A stretch of DNA of 64,000 bases. It comes from Ralstonia pickettii (GTDB lineage Bacteria > Pseudomonadota > Gammaproteobacteria > Burkholderiales > Burkholderiaceae). The position numbers and the translations under genes were made by a program. The notes beneath the pieces were generated by a model. It was not told where the DNA came from. It did no database searches and saw only the letters and a program-made list of their open reading frames with translations. Positions within the stretch are counted from its first letter, which is position 1. The number at the start of each line of letters is the position of its first letter. This document shows, in pieces, positions 1 to 10,026 of the stretch. Where the stretch lies: positions 930,001 through 994,000 of the forward strand of contig NZ_JFZG01000024.1 in assembly GCF_000607165.1 (NCBI RefSeq), given 5' to 3'.

Positions 1-552
1 CGGTGCCCACCACCACGCCCACCTCGGCCAACGGCGTCGCCAGCGGTTTCTTGGTCACGCGATTGATGATGCCGCCCGACGAGCCACGCCCATACAGCAC
101 GGCCGCCGGGCCCTTCAGCACTTCAATGCGATCGACGTTGGACAGGTCACGGAAGTAAAGCGAGTCATCGCGCAGACCGTCGACGTACTGGTCATTGATC
201 GACGAGAAACCGCGAATGGTCACCTGGTCACGCTGCGCGTCGCCCAGCGAGGCCGACACACCCGGCACGTTGCGCAGGGTGTCGTTGATCGACAGCGCGC
301 CCTGGTCCTGGATCACTGCGCGCGGCACGACGTTCACCGACTGCGGAATCTCGCGCAACGGCACGGGAATCTTCGTGGCGGTGTTCGCGATGGGCGTGTC
401 GTAGCTCGTGCTGGTGCGCGTACCCTTGACCGTGGACGTCGGCAACGTACCGGCGTCGGCTGCGGCAACGGTGTCGGCGGCAGTTGCCACCTGGGCAAAC
501 GGCAGCGTTCCAAGGACGGCCAGAGACAGGCACAAACGTTTCGGCGGCATTG
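1..552 (-). CDS. TonB-dependent siderophore receptor, N-terminal part (truncated by window edge)
   Basis: The start is an ATG at 552 on the minus strand and the reading frame stays open to base 1, so about 184 residues are visible. A signal peptide (about 24 residues, ending near ATA-AD) is followed by a TonB-box/plug region: residues near 60-70 read PLREIPQSVNVV, then QDQGALSINDTLRNVPGV, and the plug hallmark RIEVLKGPAAVLYGRGSSGG followed by INRVTKKP. This is the usual order in outer-membrane receptors for ferric siderophores. The beta-barrel lies beyond the window. A Fur-box-like sequence sits about 80 bp upstream, consistent with iron control. The exact ligand cannot be told from the plug. 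Confidence 0.93.
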
Positions 553-631
553 CAGTTCCCGTAAAGTGAAAAGTAGGGCGCGACTCCCTCCCCCGAGGTT
601 GGCGCCTTCAGAATATGAAGACGCAGATAAT

Positions 632-650
632 AATGAGAACAATTCCTATT
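632..650. promoter_or_regulatory. Candidate Fur box
   Basis: The 19-mer AATGAGAACAATTCCTATT matches the classical Fur consensus (AATGATAATNATTATCATT) at about 13 of 18 defined positions and extends an upstream GATAAT hexamer. It lies between the divergent siderophore receptor (start 552) and the oxidoreductase gene (start about 796), nearer the receptor. Fur repression of the receptor is inferred. Confidence 0.6.
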
Positions 651-795
651 TACAAGAGAGTTAAGGCGAGCTTTTGACGAGGGGCAACGTTTGCCGATCT
701 TGTGCGCCGCAATTTTTCATGGCATACCGCGATGTTTCAGGCACCAAGTTGCGCCATAACCGTCTCATTTGCCGGATTTCTGCCATCTTTCTGAT

Positions 796-1893
796 ATGTC
801 GCATTCATCACACCAGATGCCGTTGAGAGCCGCCTTGGTGGGCTACGGCTACGCCGGCAAGCTGTTTCACGCCGCGTTGATCGACGCCACGCCCGGGCTG
901 CATTTGCAGGTCATCGGCTCCAACCGGCCAGACGCCGTGCAGGCGGATCGACCTAATGCTGTGGTCTGCACGCCCGAGGCGGCGGCAACGCATGCGGAAG
1001 CCGACCTCGTTGTCATTGCCGCGCCCAACGACCGTCACGCACTGCTGGCCGAAGCCGCGTTGCGCGCAGGCAAACATGTCGTGGTGGATAAGCCGTTTAC
1101 CGTCACGCTGGCAGAGGCGCGGCATCTGGCTCGGGCGGCGCGTGAAACGGGGCGCGTGCTGTCGGTCTTTCAGAACCGCCGCTGGGACAGCGATTTCCTG
1201 GCCGTGCAAGCCGCGATTGCCGGTGGCGCCATCGGCAAAGCCATGCACGTCGAGGCGCATTTCGACCGCTATCGTCCGCAGGTACGTGCGCGCTGGCGCG
1301 AGCAGGCGGGGCATGGCACGGGCATCTGGTTCGATCTTGGCCCGCACCTGATCGACCAGGCGCTGCAACTGCTCGGCCTGCCGGATGCGGTGAGTGCCTC
1401 GTTTGCACGCCAGCGGCCGGGCGCCGAAACGCCGGACTGGGCGCACGTCGTGCTGGAAGTGGGCGAGCGCCGAGCAGTCCTTCACGCGAGCATGTTGGTG
1501 GCGGGCGGCTCGCCGCGCTGGGTCGTCCATGGCACGCGCGGTTCGTTCATCAAGCGCCGGATGGACCAGCAGGAAGCGCAACTGCTAGCCGGCATGCAGC
1601 CCGGCGCGCAAGGCTGGGGTGTGGACGATGACGCGGGCCTGCTGATTGACGGCGCAACCTCGACCGAAACCCGCATTGCAACGCCCGCAGGCGACCAGCG
1701 CGCCTACTATGCCGCTGTGCACGACGCCATCCTCGGCCTGCGCGCGAACCCTGTCCCGCCCGTGCAGGCTGTGGCTGTCATGGCCGTGCTCGAAGCCGCC
1801 GTGGCCGCTGCCGAAACCGGCACGGCTGTCGTGCCGGACCTGACCGATGCTGAACGTGCGGATTGGCTGGCCTCGCGGGAGACCGCCTCGTGA
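796..1893 (+). CDS. Gfo/Idh/MocA family oxidoreductase
   Basis: About 365 residues, the normal family length. The N-terminal Rossmann motif is LVGYGYAGKLFHAAL, and the family signature around the catalytic lysine reads GKHVVVDKPFTV. The C-terminal alpha/beta domain contains FDRYRPQVR and GTGIWFDLGPHLIDQ, as in YdgJ/YvaA-like NAD(P)-dependent sugar or inositol dehydrogenases. The substrate is unknown. ATG codons at 796 and 817 and a TTG at 769 are in frame; none has a strong ribosome site, and 796 is chosen provisionally. The stop overlaps the GTG start of the following antiporter, so the two are probably co-transcribed. Confidence 0.88.
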   Translation: MSHSSHQMPLRAALVGYGYAGKLFHAALIDATPGLHLQVIGSNRPDAVQADRPNAVVCTPEAAATHAEADLVVIAAPNDRHALLAEAALRAGKHVVVDKPFTVTLAEARHLARAARETGRVLSVFQNRRWDSDFLAVQAAIAGGAIGKAMHVEAHFDRYRPQVRARWREQAGHGTGIWFDLGPHLIDQALQLLGLPDAVSASFARQRPGAETPDWAHVVLEVGERRAVLHASMLVAGGSPRWVVHGTRGSFIKRRMDQQEAQLLAGMQPGAQGWGVDDDAGLLIDGATSTETRIATPAGDQRAYYAAVHDAILGLRANPVPPVQAVAVMAVLEAAVAAAETGTAVVPDLTDAERADWLASRETAS

Positions 1894-4001
1894 ACGGCGT
1901 CGTCATCCTGTTGCTGGTGGCGGGCGGTTTGCTCGCTGTGGTGGCGCTGGTGCAGATGCTGGCCTCGCGGCTGACGTTGCCGGAATCGACATTGCTGGCG
2001 CTGGCAGGCATTGGCATCGGCGGCGCCTATGTGATCGTGCAGAACAGCGCGCCGGCCTCCGCGGCCACGTTCTTCGCGCCGCTCGTCGATCCGAGCTGGC
2101 CGGCAGAGGCGTATCTGTGGCTGTTCCTGCCGCCGCTGCTGTTTCAGGCAGCGCTGTCGGTTGATGTGCGGAGCATGGCGCCGGATGCCGCACCGATCCT
2201 GATGCTGGCCATCGTGGCCGTGGTGGTCGCCACGGGCGTGATCGGGCTCGCGGCGGCCGCTGTCACGCCGTTCGGCATCGTCACGTGCCTGCTGCTCGGC
2301 GCGATGATTGCCACGACCGATCCATCCGCTGTGATTGCGGTATTTCGCGACGTGGGTGCGCCGGCACGGTTGATCCGCCTGGTGGAGGGCGAGGCACTGC
2401 TCAACGACGCCGCGGCCATTGCCATCATGGGCGTGCTGCTTGCGATGCTGACGGGGCACGGCGGGGACGCCACCGTCGGCACCGGCCTGCGTGAACTGGC
2501 CAAGGCGTTCGGCGGCGGCGTGGTGTTCGGATTGATTGCCGGGCGCATCGCCGCATTCCTGCTGCCGGCGTTGCGTGGCATTGCTCAGGCCGAAGCCGCC
2601 TGGACGCTGGCGCTGCCGTACCCGCTGTATCTCGTGGCCGAAAACATGCTGGGCGCGTCGGGCGTGGTGTCGGTGGTGTGCGCGGGGCTGGTGATTGGCG
2701 CGCTGGGGCGCACGCGCTTGACGCCCCGCAACTGGTCGCACCTGCAACTCATTTGGGAGCAGATTGCTGCGCTGGCCGGGGCGGTGGTCTTCTTGCTGGC
2801 TGCGGTGCGGGTGCCGGAGTTGTTGCACGGCGTGGTGTGGAAAGACGCGCTGTGGCTGGCGGTGATCGTGCTGGCTGCACTTGCTGCGCGCCTTGCGGTG
2901 CTGTTTGGCCTGTTGCCCGCGCTCGCGTGGCTCAAGCTCTCCGCGCCGGTCAGTCATGCCTACAAGCTGGCGATTGCATGGGGCGGCCTGCGTGGTGCTG
3001 TCACGTTGGTGCTGGCGCTAGGTGTGGCGGAGAACCAGGCAGTGCGCGAGGCGGATCGCCATTTCGTCACCATCCTCGCCACCGGCTTTGTGCTGGTGAG
3101 CGTGCTCTTCAATGGCGCCACGCTGCGCTGGGTGATGCGCCAGTTGGGGCTGGATCAGTTGTCGCCGCAAGAGCAGGCCCTGCAAGGCCAGGCGCTGAAC
3201 ATGTCGACAGAGGAAGTGGAATCGACCATGCGCCGCATCGGCGGGCATTTCCATTTCACTTCGGGTGCGACGGATCAGGCAGCGGAGGTGTATCGGCGGG
3301 AGGTCGCGGCCGGCGCGGTCGAGCTGAACCTTGAGGAAGCGCTGTCCGAACGCGAGCGCCTGACCATCGGCCTTGTTTCGCTCGCCACGCGTGAGCGCGA
3401 GTTGATTCCCGAGTACGGCAACGGCCTCGTCTCCATCCGCAACCTTGACGCGATGATGCGCAACACCGCGGACATGATCGACGCGGCGCGCACGGAGGGG
3501 CGTCTTGGCTACAAGCGTGCATCGCGGCGCATCCTGGCCAAGCACGCCGGCTACCGGTTCGCGGTCTGGCTGCACCGCGTGGTGCATATCGACCGCCCGC
3601 TGGCCAACGCGCTGGCCGATCGCTTTGAATTGCTTATTTGCCGCCAGACGGTGTTGGAGCGCTTGCGCGCGTACAACCGTGCATCGCTGCAACCTGTGCT
3701 CGGCGAGCGCATGGCAGACCTGCTCGACGGTGTGTTGATTGCTCGGATCGAGGCGGCGGAAGAGGGCTTGGCCGAGCTGCGCGAGAAGTTTGGCGACTAC
3801 AGCGCCGCTCTGGAAAAGCGTCTGCTCGTGCTGTTCGCGCTCTACATCGGCCAGAGCAAGATCGACACGATGCTGGCCGAAACGGTGATCTCGAAAGAGG
3901 TCTACAAGCAGATCAGCGCGGTGATCCGCCGTGCATGGACGGCCGCGCTGCCGCGGCCGCCGCTGTCGACTGCATTGCACATGCCGGCCGCACGGAAGTA
4001 G
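1890..4001 (+). CDS. CPA1-family cation:proton antiporter
   Basis: About 703 residues from a GTG at 1890 that overlaps the upstream stop (GTGA). The N-terminal 400 residues form about 12 hydrophobic segments. They carry the antiporter signatures ATDPSAVIAVFRDVGAP and VEGEALLNDAAAIAIM, with the CPA1-type ND pair, and later AWGGLRGAVTLVLALG. A long soluble C-terminal tail (about residues 420-703) is predicted to be cytoplasmic and regulatory, as in the long NhaP/SOS1-like members. The protein should exchange Na+ or K+ for protons at the inner membrane. Ion preference cannot be read from the sequence. Confidence 0.9.
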   Translation: MNGVVILLLVAGGLLAVVALVQMLASRLTLPESTLLALAGIGIGGAYVIVQNSAPASAATFFAPLVDPSWPAEAYLWLFLPPLLFQAALSVDVRSMAPDAAPILMLAIVAVVVATGVIGLAAAAVTPFGIVTCLLLGAMIATTDPSAVIAVFRDVGAPARLIRLVEGEALLNDAAAIAIMGVLLAMLTGHGGDATVGTGLRELAKAFGGGVVFGLIAGRIAAFLLPALRGIAQAEAAWTLALPYPLYLVAENMLGASGVVSVVCAGLVIGALGRTRLTPRNWSHLQLIWEQIAALAGAVVFLLAAVRVPELLHGVVWKDALWLAVIVLAALAARLAVLFGLLPALAWLKLSAPVSHAYKLAIAWGGLRGAVTLVLALGVAENQAVREADRHFVTILATGFVLVSVLFNGATLRWVMRQLGLDQLSPQEQALQGQALNMSTEEVESTMRRIGGHFHFTSGATDQAAEVYRREVAAGAVELNLEEALSERERLTIGLVSLATRERELIPEYGNGLVSIRNLDAMMRNTADMIDAARTEGRLGYKRASRRILAKHAGYRFAVWLHRVVHIDRPLANALADRFELLICRQTVLERLRAYNRASLQPVLGERMADLLDGVLIARIEAAEEGLAELREKFGDYSAALEKRLLVLFALYIGQSKIDTMLAETVISKEVYKQISAVIRRAWTAALPRPPLSTALHMPAARK

Positions 4002-4031
4002 TGCGACTCGGAGAATTCAGCGGCGAACAGC

Positions 4032-5294
4032 TCAGAGCCGCTTGTCTTCCCGCTCCACGCCCGGATGGCGGTGGATGTCATGCGTGACGAAGCCCGTGTC
4101 GTTATCGGGCATCTCCAGCCACTCCGGGTGCGAGAGCGATTCGCGAATATCCGCCAGGCCCGAAGCCCAGTGGTCGCGCATGGTCGACGGCCCGAACTGG
4201 ATGTCCTTGCCCGGCCCTTCGTGTTCCTTGGCAGCGTAGATGAGGTGGAAGACGTTGTAGCGCTTGGTACAGGCCATCTCCTGCGCGTGCTTGTACCACT
4301 GCGTGCGCTCGAACTCCTTGGGTGGCAGGTGATCAAGCAGCTTGCGCATGAGCCGGCGCGTGGATTGCGAACGCTCCATCCAGTCGGTAGTAAGCCGCGT
4401 GCGGCTGGAGTACTGCAAGTCCTTCTGTCGGCTGGCCACGCCGATCATCGTGTTGGGCACCGGCCCCAGCGCGCTCCAGAGGTCTACCTGAAACACCAGC
4501 GTGTCGCGGCGCGGCTTGGTGCCCAGCACATACGACAGCGGCGTGTTGGAGACCACACCGCCGTCCCAGTAATACTCGCCGTCGATCAGCACGGGCGGAA
4601 AGCCCGGCGGCAGCGCGCCCGATGCCATGAAGTGCTCTGCGCGCAGACGGCGCTCGGTGTTGTCGAAGGCTTCCAGGTTGCCCGTGCGGACGTTCACGGC
4701 GCCCACTGACACGCGGATGCCGCCATCGTTGATGCGGTCGAAATCGCACAGGCGTTCCAGCGTTGCCTTGAGCGGCGTGGTGTCGTAATAGCTGGCTTCG
4801 AGCGGGTCGACTTCGTTGGCTGGCAGTGGAGCGGGAAAGCGCGGTGTAAAAAAGCCGCGCTGGCCTTCGAGCAGCGTATCGGCGGCTTGCATGGCGGTCA
4901 GCCATTTCCGCAGATGCGCATTGCCGTCAAACCAGGCGTTTTCCAGGATGTCAGGCAGCGGCGGCGAGAACGTCGGCTGCGTGATGATCTGCCAGAACTC
5001 ACGCAGCTTCGCTTGCCGATGCTCGGGCGCATTGCCGGCAATGATGGCCGTATTCAGCGCCCCGATGGAGATGCCCGCAATCCAGTTCGGCACGATGCCG
5101 GCTTCGTCCAGCCCTTCGAACACGCCGGCCTGGTACGAGCCAAGCGCGCCGCCGCCTTGCAGCACCAGCGCGATGTTCTCGTACGCCGGCAGCACGATGC
5201 GCTGTGCCGTGGTGAGCGGTGCATCTGCCGGGCGCGATGATTCTGCCGGTGTGGGCCGCTTGCTTGCGGCCACGCGTAGTTTGGGTGCGGGCAT
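4032..5294 (-). CDS. Patatin-like phospholipase / acyl hydrolase (DUF3734 type)
   Basis: 420 residues. The oxyanion-hole motif LQGGGALGSYQAG is at about residues 45-57 and the nucleophile elbow GISIG is at 74-78 (Ser76). The catalytic aspartate is in the DGGVVSNTPL motif. The C-terminal third (KDLQYSSRT, then HLIYAAKEHEGPGKDIQFG) is typical of the DUF3734 extension. It lies 32 bp downstream of the 3-hydroxybutyrate dehydrogenase on the same strand. The conserved neighbourhood (adc-bdh-patatin) suggests a role in PHB or acyl-ester turnover, but the true substrate is not visible. Confidence 0.9.
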   Translation of the reverse strand: MPAPKLRVAASKRPTPAESSRPADAPLTTAQRIVLPAYENIALVLQGGGALGSYQAGVFEGLDEAGIVPNWIAGISIGALNTAIIAGNAPEHRQAKLREFWQIITQPTFSPPLPDILENAWFDGNAHLRKWLTAMQAADTLLEGQRGFFTPRFPAPLPANEVDPLEASYYDTTPLKATLERLCDFDRINDGGIRVSVGAVNVRTGNLEAFDNTERRLRAEHFMASGALPPGFPPVLIDGEYYWDGGVVSNTPLSYVLGTKPRRDTLVFQVDLWSALGPVPNTMIGVASRQKDLQYSSRTRLTTDWMERSQSTRRLMRKLLDHLPPKEFERTQWYKHAQEMACTKRYNVFHLIYAAKEHEGPGKDIQFGPSTMRDHWASGLADIRESLSHPEWLEMPDNDTGFVTHDIHRHPGVEREDKRL

Positions 5295-5326
5295 ATCTCC
5301 TCCAACCTCCTTGCGTGTGCAGAGAC

Positions 5327-6112
5327 TTATTGCATGAACCAGCCGTGGCTCACCACGAACGATTGGCCGGTCAGCGCAGCGCTCGGGAACGTGGCCAGGA
5401 AGCGCACCGTCTCGGCCACGTCTTCCACCGTGGTGAACACGCCGTCCACGGTATCACCCAGCATGACCTTTTTCACGACCTCGTCTTCGCTGATGCCGAG
5501 TTCCTTGGCCTGCTCGGGAATCTGCTTTTCGACCAGCGGCGTGCGCACAAAACCGGGGCACACCACATGCGAACGCACGTTATGCGCCGCGCCTTCCTTG
5601 GCCAGCACCTTGTTCAGGCCGAGCAGCGCGTGCTTGGCCGCCACGTAGGCTGATTTGAGCGGCGAGCCCTCGTGCGAGTGCACCGAGCCCATGTAGATCA
5701 CCACGCCGCCACGGTTGTCCTTGTACATGTGGCGCAGCGCGGCACGCGTGGTCAGAAACGCGCCGTCGACGTGGATGGCCTGCATCTTCTTCCAGTCGGC
5801 AAACGAGTAGCTCACGAACGGGTTGACGATCTGGATGCCGGCGTTCGACACGAGGATGTCGACCGAGCCGAGCTCTTCAGCCACGCGGTCGATGCCGCTG
5901 TCCACGGCTTGTTCGTCGGTCACGTCCATGCGCAGGCCGATCGCCTTGCCGCCTGCATCGCTGATCTCTTTGGCGACGGCCTTGGCGCCGTCTTCGTTCA
6001 GGTCAACGATGGCGATGGCCGCACCCGAACCGGCGAGCGTGAGGGCGATCTGCTTGCCGATGCCGCTGGCGGCACCCGTGACGACGGCGACTTTGCCTTT
6101 CAAATCAGACAT
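5327..6112 (-). CDS. bdhA: 3-hydroxybutyrate dehydrogenase
   Basis: 261 residues of a classical short-chain dehydrogenase. The cofactor motif [12 protein letters not shown] is at the N-terminus, NAG is in [12 protein letters not shown], and the active site Ser-Tyr-Lys is in [22 protein letters not shown]. The C-terminal segment ([21 protein letters not shown]) and the end SHGWFMQ are characteristic of bacterial D-3-hydroxybutyrate dehydrogenases. It oxidises 3-hydroxybutyrate to acetoacetate with NAD+ in the cytosol. It is 51 bp downstream of acetoacetate decarboxylase, which shares the acetoacetate node. Confidence 0.93.
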   Translation of the reverse strand: MSDLKGKVAVVTGAASGIGKQIALTLAGSGAAIAIVDLNEDGAKAVAKEISDAGGKAIGLRMDVTDEQAVDSGIDRVAEELGSVDILVSNAGIQIVNPFVSYSFADWKKMQAIHVDGAFLTTRAALRHMYKDNRGGVVIYMGSVHSHEGSPLKSAYVAAKHALLGLNKVLAKEGAAHNVRSHVVCPGFVRTPLVEKQIPEQAKELGISEDEVVKKVMLGDTVDGVFTTVEDVAETVRFLATFPSAALTGQSFVVSHGWFMQ

Positions 6113-6163
6113 GTGTGTACTCCGAGGGTTGACGGAAAAAAAAAGAGGGCGTTCGGGCGGGCG

Positions 6164-6907
6164 TTACTGCGCGAGGTAATCGAACACGACCTCGCCCATG
6201 CCAAGGGTCAGGTCTGCAATGATGTGTCGGGCTTCGACAATCTCCAGCACGGGCAGTTCGGCCACGGGTGCCAGCGCGTGGTGGGCCAGCTCCAGCGACG
6301 CCGGACCCGTCCAGGCGCCTTTCATGTCGACGTCGATCAGGTAATTGCGTGATAGTTCGCAGATGCGCGCGGTCTTGCCGTCCACATGCGGAATGATCTT
6401 GAGCAGAAAGTTAGGGCGCTCCAGGCGACGTTTCTGCTCGGCCAGGTCCAGCTCGCGGTGTTTGTAACCCATGGTGCCGGTTGCCACGCGCACGGGGCCG
6501 TAGTCGAGCGTGCCGATCAGCGTGTCCTTGTCCGTCACGAGCCTGGGCGCGGCGAGCTTCTTGGGAAAGCCCCACATTTCACGTCCGCCGGCCAGGGGTG
6601 GATGGTCGTCCAGATACATCGCGAGCGTGTACGTGCCGGGCTTGCCTTCGTAGGTGACGGGAATCACCTGGCCGCTTTCGGTGTAATCGCCAAAGCCGGT
6701 GGAGTCGGCCATGCGGATGAACTCGTAGGCAACCAGCGGTTCGGGCACCTCCAGGGGTTCCGGCACCATGGCGCGCAGCTTGGCCGGGTCGGTGCGGTAC
6801 GTGATGATGAAGAATTCTCGGTGGATGAAGCGGTACGGGCCGGGCGGGTAAGCGGGGCTCGTGAGCGGCATCGCGAAGGCGGCTTCGCGGACGGTCTTGA
6901 TGTCCAT
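6164..6907 (-). CDS. adc: Acetoacetate decarboxylase
   Basis: About 247 residues. The start at 6907 is chosen because AAGGAG lies just upstream; longer in-frame starts up to 7003 would add an unconserved arginine/serine-rich leader. The Schiff-base lysine region reads [13 protein letters not shown], matching the paired lysines of the Adc family, and the glutamates needed for activity are plausible in [11 protein letters not shown]. It decarboxylates acetoacetate to acetone and CO2. It is first in an adc-bdhA-patatin unit and may drain acetoacetate from PHB or ketone-body breakdown. Confidence 0.92.
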   Translation of the reverse strand: MDIKTVREAAFAMPLTSPAYPPGPYRFIHREFFIITYRTDPAKLRAMVPEPLEVPEPLVAYEFIRMADSTGFGDYTESGQVIPVTYEGKPGTYTLAMYLDDHPPLAGGREMWGFPKKLAAPRLVTDKDTLIGTLDYGPVRVATGTMGYKHRELDLAEQKRRLERPNFLLKIIPHVDGKTARICELSRNYLIDVDMKGAWTGPASLELAHHALAPVAELPVLEIVEARHIIADLTLGMGEVVFDYLAQ

Positions 6908-7022
6908 GGCACTCCTTGTGCATGAGGGCGTTAGGGATCGGCTACGACGCAAGAGAACGGTAGGCGATGACGCATCCTGTCGGTCATTTGTGACGGTATG
7001 CACCTCGCTGCATATTGACTTG

Positions 7023-7105
7023 ATTGCGTAGGCAATTATCGTAACGAGAGGCCGCTCACTATGGACAAATCCGCAATGCTAGTTGACGCCAACAATGCAT
7101 TGTTG
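7023..7105. promoter_or_regulatory. Upstream region of adc with two dyads
   Basis: Between the adc start (6907) and the MocR stop (7129) are an ATTGC-N4-GCAAT dyad at 7023-7036, of the kind used by LysR-type regulators, and a perfect 16-bp palindrome CAACAATGCATTGTTG at 7090-7105. No T-rich run follows the palindrome, so it looks more like an operator than a terminator. The regulator is unknown. Confidence 0.4.
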
Positions 7106-7128
7106 TGCCGCTCGGCAGGGTGGCCCGT

Positions 7129-8532
7129 TCAGGCGTGCGAGAGAAATTCCCAGAGCGCCGGTTCGGCGGAGTACGCCACGTTGAAACGCAACCACGCGCT
7201 GGGCTCGTCATGCGGCCTGAAATACTGCCCCGGCGCGAGCCAGATGTTGTGGTCGATGGCCCGATTGGCCAGCGCGGAGGCATCTGCGTGGCCCGGCAGC
7301 CGCGCCCACAGGAAGAGGCCGCGCCCCGGTGTATCGAACAGTTCGGCACCATGTTGGCGCATGAGGGCTTCGACGTGCGTGTGGGCCTCTCCAAGCCGCG
7401 CAATCAGCCGCGCCACGTGTTCGGCATAAACGGGGCGGGTGACGAACGCATGCACGATGCGCTCGGTGATCTCCGATGAGGTGAGCGCCACAGCCATCTT
7501 GGTACGTGCCAGCTCACGCGCGATAGCGGCATCGGCCACCACGTAGCCCGCGCGCAATGAGGGCGAGATCGTCTTGGAGAAGCCGCTCACGTACAGCGTG
7601 CGGCGCAGGCCGTCGAGCGCAGCCAGCATCGGCGCGGCAGGGTCGGCCAATTCGCGGTGCAGATCGTCTTCAACGATCCAGAGGCCGTGCTGTTCGGCCA
7701 GTTGCAGCGCGCGGTAGGCGTTCTGAGCGGTCATCGACGAGCCGGTGGGGTTCTGCAGCACGGAACTGGTGAAAAGGGCGCGCGGCCGGTCGGCATCGTC
7801 CGCGCGGAGGATGGTCTCCAGTGCCGTTGTGTCGAGCCCATCCGGTGTGCGCGGCACCCCGACCACGCGCAGGCCGGCCAGCTTGAGCACCTGGAGCACG
7901 TTGCAGTAGCCCGGATCATCCACGGCCACGACGTCGCCGGCTTTGAATAATGTGCGGACGATCAGATCGAGCGCCTGCGTGGCGCCGCTGGTCAGCAGCA
8001 CTTGCGAGCGTTCCACCGGCAGCCCCCGCAGCGCAAGCGACTGCGCCACGTATTCGCCCAGCGGGGCGTAACCCCACGGGTGTCCGTAGCCCGCCACCCG
8101 CAGTGCGGAAACACGGCTCACCGCGCGCATGGCTTCCTGCACGCCGCGCTCGTCCAGCCAGTCGTTCGGCAGCCAGCCGCAGCCTGGTTTGATAGCGATG
8201 GAGCGATCGGCAAACACATCCGAGAGCAACCACGCCGCGTTGAGCGTGGGCGGCTCCCAGCGCGGGGCCACGGGCGCCGGTTGGGTGGGTGCGCGCGCCG
8301 CCACCAGATAGCCCGAGCGTGGCCGCGCCACGATGGCGCCCAGTGCCGCCAGCCGTGTATAGGCCTCCGCCACCGTAAAGGTGCTCACATCGTGGGCCTG
8401 GGCCAACTTGCGCACGGAGGGCAGCCGCGTGCCGGGCAGCAGGGTATGGTTGTCGACCGCCGCACGAATGCCTTGGACGATCTGGTCGACCAACGTACGC
8501 TGGGGATGAGAAGGATCGAGTTCGAGTTGCAT
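7129..8532 (-). CDS. MocR-type (GntR/aminotransferase) transcriptional regulator
   Basis: 467 residues. Residues 1-75 are a GntR winged helix (DQIVQGIRAAV, then GTRLPSVRKLAQAHDVSTFT), and a short linker leads to an aminotransferase class I fold. The PLP-binding lysine is in VSGFSKTISPSLRAGY. Such proteins sense an amino compound as a PLP adduct and usually control a divergent gene set. Here the divergent neighbours are an omega-amino-acid transaminase and an acylating semialdehyde dehydrogenase, so beta-alanine or a related amine is the likely effector (inference). Confidence 0.92.
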   Translation of the reverse strand: MQLELDPSHPQRTLVDQIVQGIRAAVDNHTLLPGTRLPSVRKLAQAHDVSTFTVAEAYTRLAALGAIVARPRSGYLVAARAPTQPAPVAPRWEPPTLNAAWLLSDVFADRSIAIKPGCGWLPNDWLDERGVQEAMRAVSRVSALRVAGYGHPWGYAPLGEYVAQSLALRGLPVERSQVLLTSGATQALDLIVRTLFKAGDVVAVDDPGYCNVLQVLKLAGLRVVGVPRTPDGLDTTALETILRADDADRPRALFTSSVLQNPTGSSMTAQNAYRALQLAEQHGLWIVEDDLHRELADPAAPMLAALDGLRRTLYVSGFSKTISPSLRAGYVVADAAIARELARTKMAVALTSSEITERIVHAFVTRPVYAEHVARLIARLGEAHTHVEALMRQHGAELFDTPGRGLFLWARLPGHADASALANRAIDHNIWLAPGQYFRPHDEPSAWLRFNVAYSAEPALWEFLSHA

Positions 8533-8568
8533 GTTGCGATGCGGTATGGGAGCGGTGGTCGGCGCCTA

Positions 8569-8630
8569 TACAGTTTCTTATAGAACCGCCATCTGTGCAT
8601 GTCCGTGTCACGCCCGACTCTGTACAGTTT
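8569..8630. promoter_or_regulatory. Candidate MocR operator: TACAGTTT direct repeats
   Basis: The octamer TACAGTTT occurs at 8569-8576 and again at 8623-8630, 54 bp apart and in the same orientation, in the 155-bp space between the divergent MocR gene and transaminase gene. MocR-family regulators commonly bind direct repeats in such divergent promoters. Assignment is by position and repetition only. Confidence 0.4.
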
Positions 8631-8687
8631 GCTCCAACGGCTGGCTCGCCAGTCCATTCCCTTTCCGCTGTTTTTTCGGAGTGACCG

Positions 8688-10025
8688 ATGAAACCCGCAC
8701 CGCACCCGCTGGAAACCACCGATCTGTCCTACTTCTGGATGCCGTTCACGGCCAACCGCCAGTACAAGGCCGCACCGCGCTTGCTGACGTCGGCCCAGGG
8801 CATGTACTACCGAGACGGCGACGGCCGCGAAGTGCTGGACGGCACGGCGGGCCTCTGGTGCGTCAACGCCGGTCACTGCCGCAAGGAAATCGTCGACGCC
8901 ATCGCCATGCAGGCGGCCACGCTGGATTTCGCACCCACCTTCCAGATGGGCCACCCGCTGGCGTTCCGTGCGGCAGAAAAAGTCGCCGAGATCATGCCGG
9001 AAGGTCTGAACCGCATCTTCTTCGTCAACTCGGGTTCGGAAGCGGTGGATACGGCGCTCAAGATTGCGCTGGCGTACCACCGAGCACGGGGCGAAGGGCA
9101 GCGCACACGCCTGATCGGCCGCGAGCGCGGCTATCACGGGGTGGGTTTTGGCGGCATCTCGGTGGGCGGTATCTCGCCGAACCGCAAGGCGTTCTCGGCA
9201 AACCTGCTACCCAGCGTCGACCACCTGCCGCACACGCATGCGCCTGAGCACAATGCGTTTTCCAAAGGCCAGCCGGCCTGGGGCGAACACCTTGCCGACG
9301 AGCTCGAGCGCCTTGTGACGCTGCATGACGCGTCGACCATCGCCGCCGTCATCGTCGAGCCGCTGGCAGGTTCCACGGGCGTGCTGGTGCCGCCCAAGGG
9401 CTATCTGCAGCGTCTGCGCGCGCTGTGCGACAAGCACGGCATCCTGCTGATCTTCGATGAGGTCATTACCGGTTTTGGCCGCCTGGGCGCGGCAACGGCG
9501 GCCGAGTTCTTTGGCGTGACGCCCGATCTGCTGACGATGGCCAAGGGCATCAACAACGCTGCCGTGCCGATGGGCGCTGTGGCCGTGCGTCAGTTGGTGC
9601 ACGACACCGTGGTCGACGCCGGCGCGCCAGGCGCGATCGAGCTGTTCCACGGCTACACGTATTCGGCGCACCCGCTGGCTGCGGCCGCGGCGGTGGCCGC
9701 ACTGGATCTGTATCGCAGCGAAGGATTGTTCGAGCGCGCTCGTGCGATGTCGCCGGTGTTCGAAGCAGCAGCGCATTCGGTCAAGGGTGCGCCGCATGTG
9801 AAGGACATCCGCAACCTGGGCCTCGTGGCCGGCATCGAGCTGGAATCGCGGCCGGGTGCGGTGGGTGCGCGCGCTTACGAAGTCTTCCTGAAGTGCCTGG
9901 AGCGTGGCGTGCTGGTGCGCTACACCGGCGACATCCTGGCGTTCTCCCCGCCGCTGATCATCGAAGAGGCGCAAATCGCGCGCATCTTCGACACCGTTCG
10001 TACCGTTCTGCAAGAGGTAGCCTGA
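8688..10025 (+). CDS. Omega-amino acid (beta-alanine):pyruvate transaminase
   Basis: 445 residues, class III aminotransferase. The N-terminus ([16 protein letters not shown]) and [17 protein letters not shown] are typical of beta-alanine:pyruvate transaminases. The PLP lysine is in [17 protein letters not shown], preceded by the acidic motif [12 protein letters not shown]. The reaction is beta-alanine (or another omega-amino acid) plus pyruvate to malonate semialdehyde plus alanine. It is separated by 1 bp from the next gene, whose product uses malonate semialdehyde. This pairing matches bauA/bauC-type beta-alanine degradation. Confidence 0.9.
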   Translation: MKPAPHPLETTDLSYFWMPFTANRQYKAAPRLLTSAQGMYYRDGDGREVLDGTAGLWCVNAGHCRKEIVDAIAMQAATLDFAPTFQMGHPLAFRAAEKVAEIMPEGLNRIFFVNSGSEAVDTALKIALAYHRARGEGQRTRLIGRERGYHGVGFGGISVGGISPNRKAFSANLLPSVDHLPHTHAPEHNAFSKGQPAWGEHLADELERLVTLHDASTIAAVIVEPLAGSTGVLVPPKGYLQRLRALCDKHGILLIFDEVITGFGRLGAATAAEFFGVTPDLLTMAKGINNAAVPMGAVAVRQLVHDTVVDAGAPGAIELFHGYTYSAHPLAAAAAVAALDLYRSEGLFERARAMSPVFEAAAHSVKGAPHVKDIRNLGLVAGIELESRPGAVGARAYEVFLKCLERGVLVRYTGDILAFSPPLIIEEAQIARIFDTVRTVLQEVA

Positions 10026-10026
10026 A

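Noticed and set aside
1707-2957. A 416-residue minus-strand frame opposite the antiporter
   Set aside because: Composition is dominated by Arg, His and Gln with no family resemblance; the plus-strand antiporter has clear conserved motifs.
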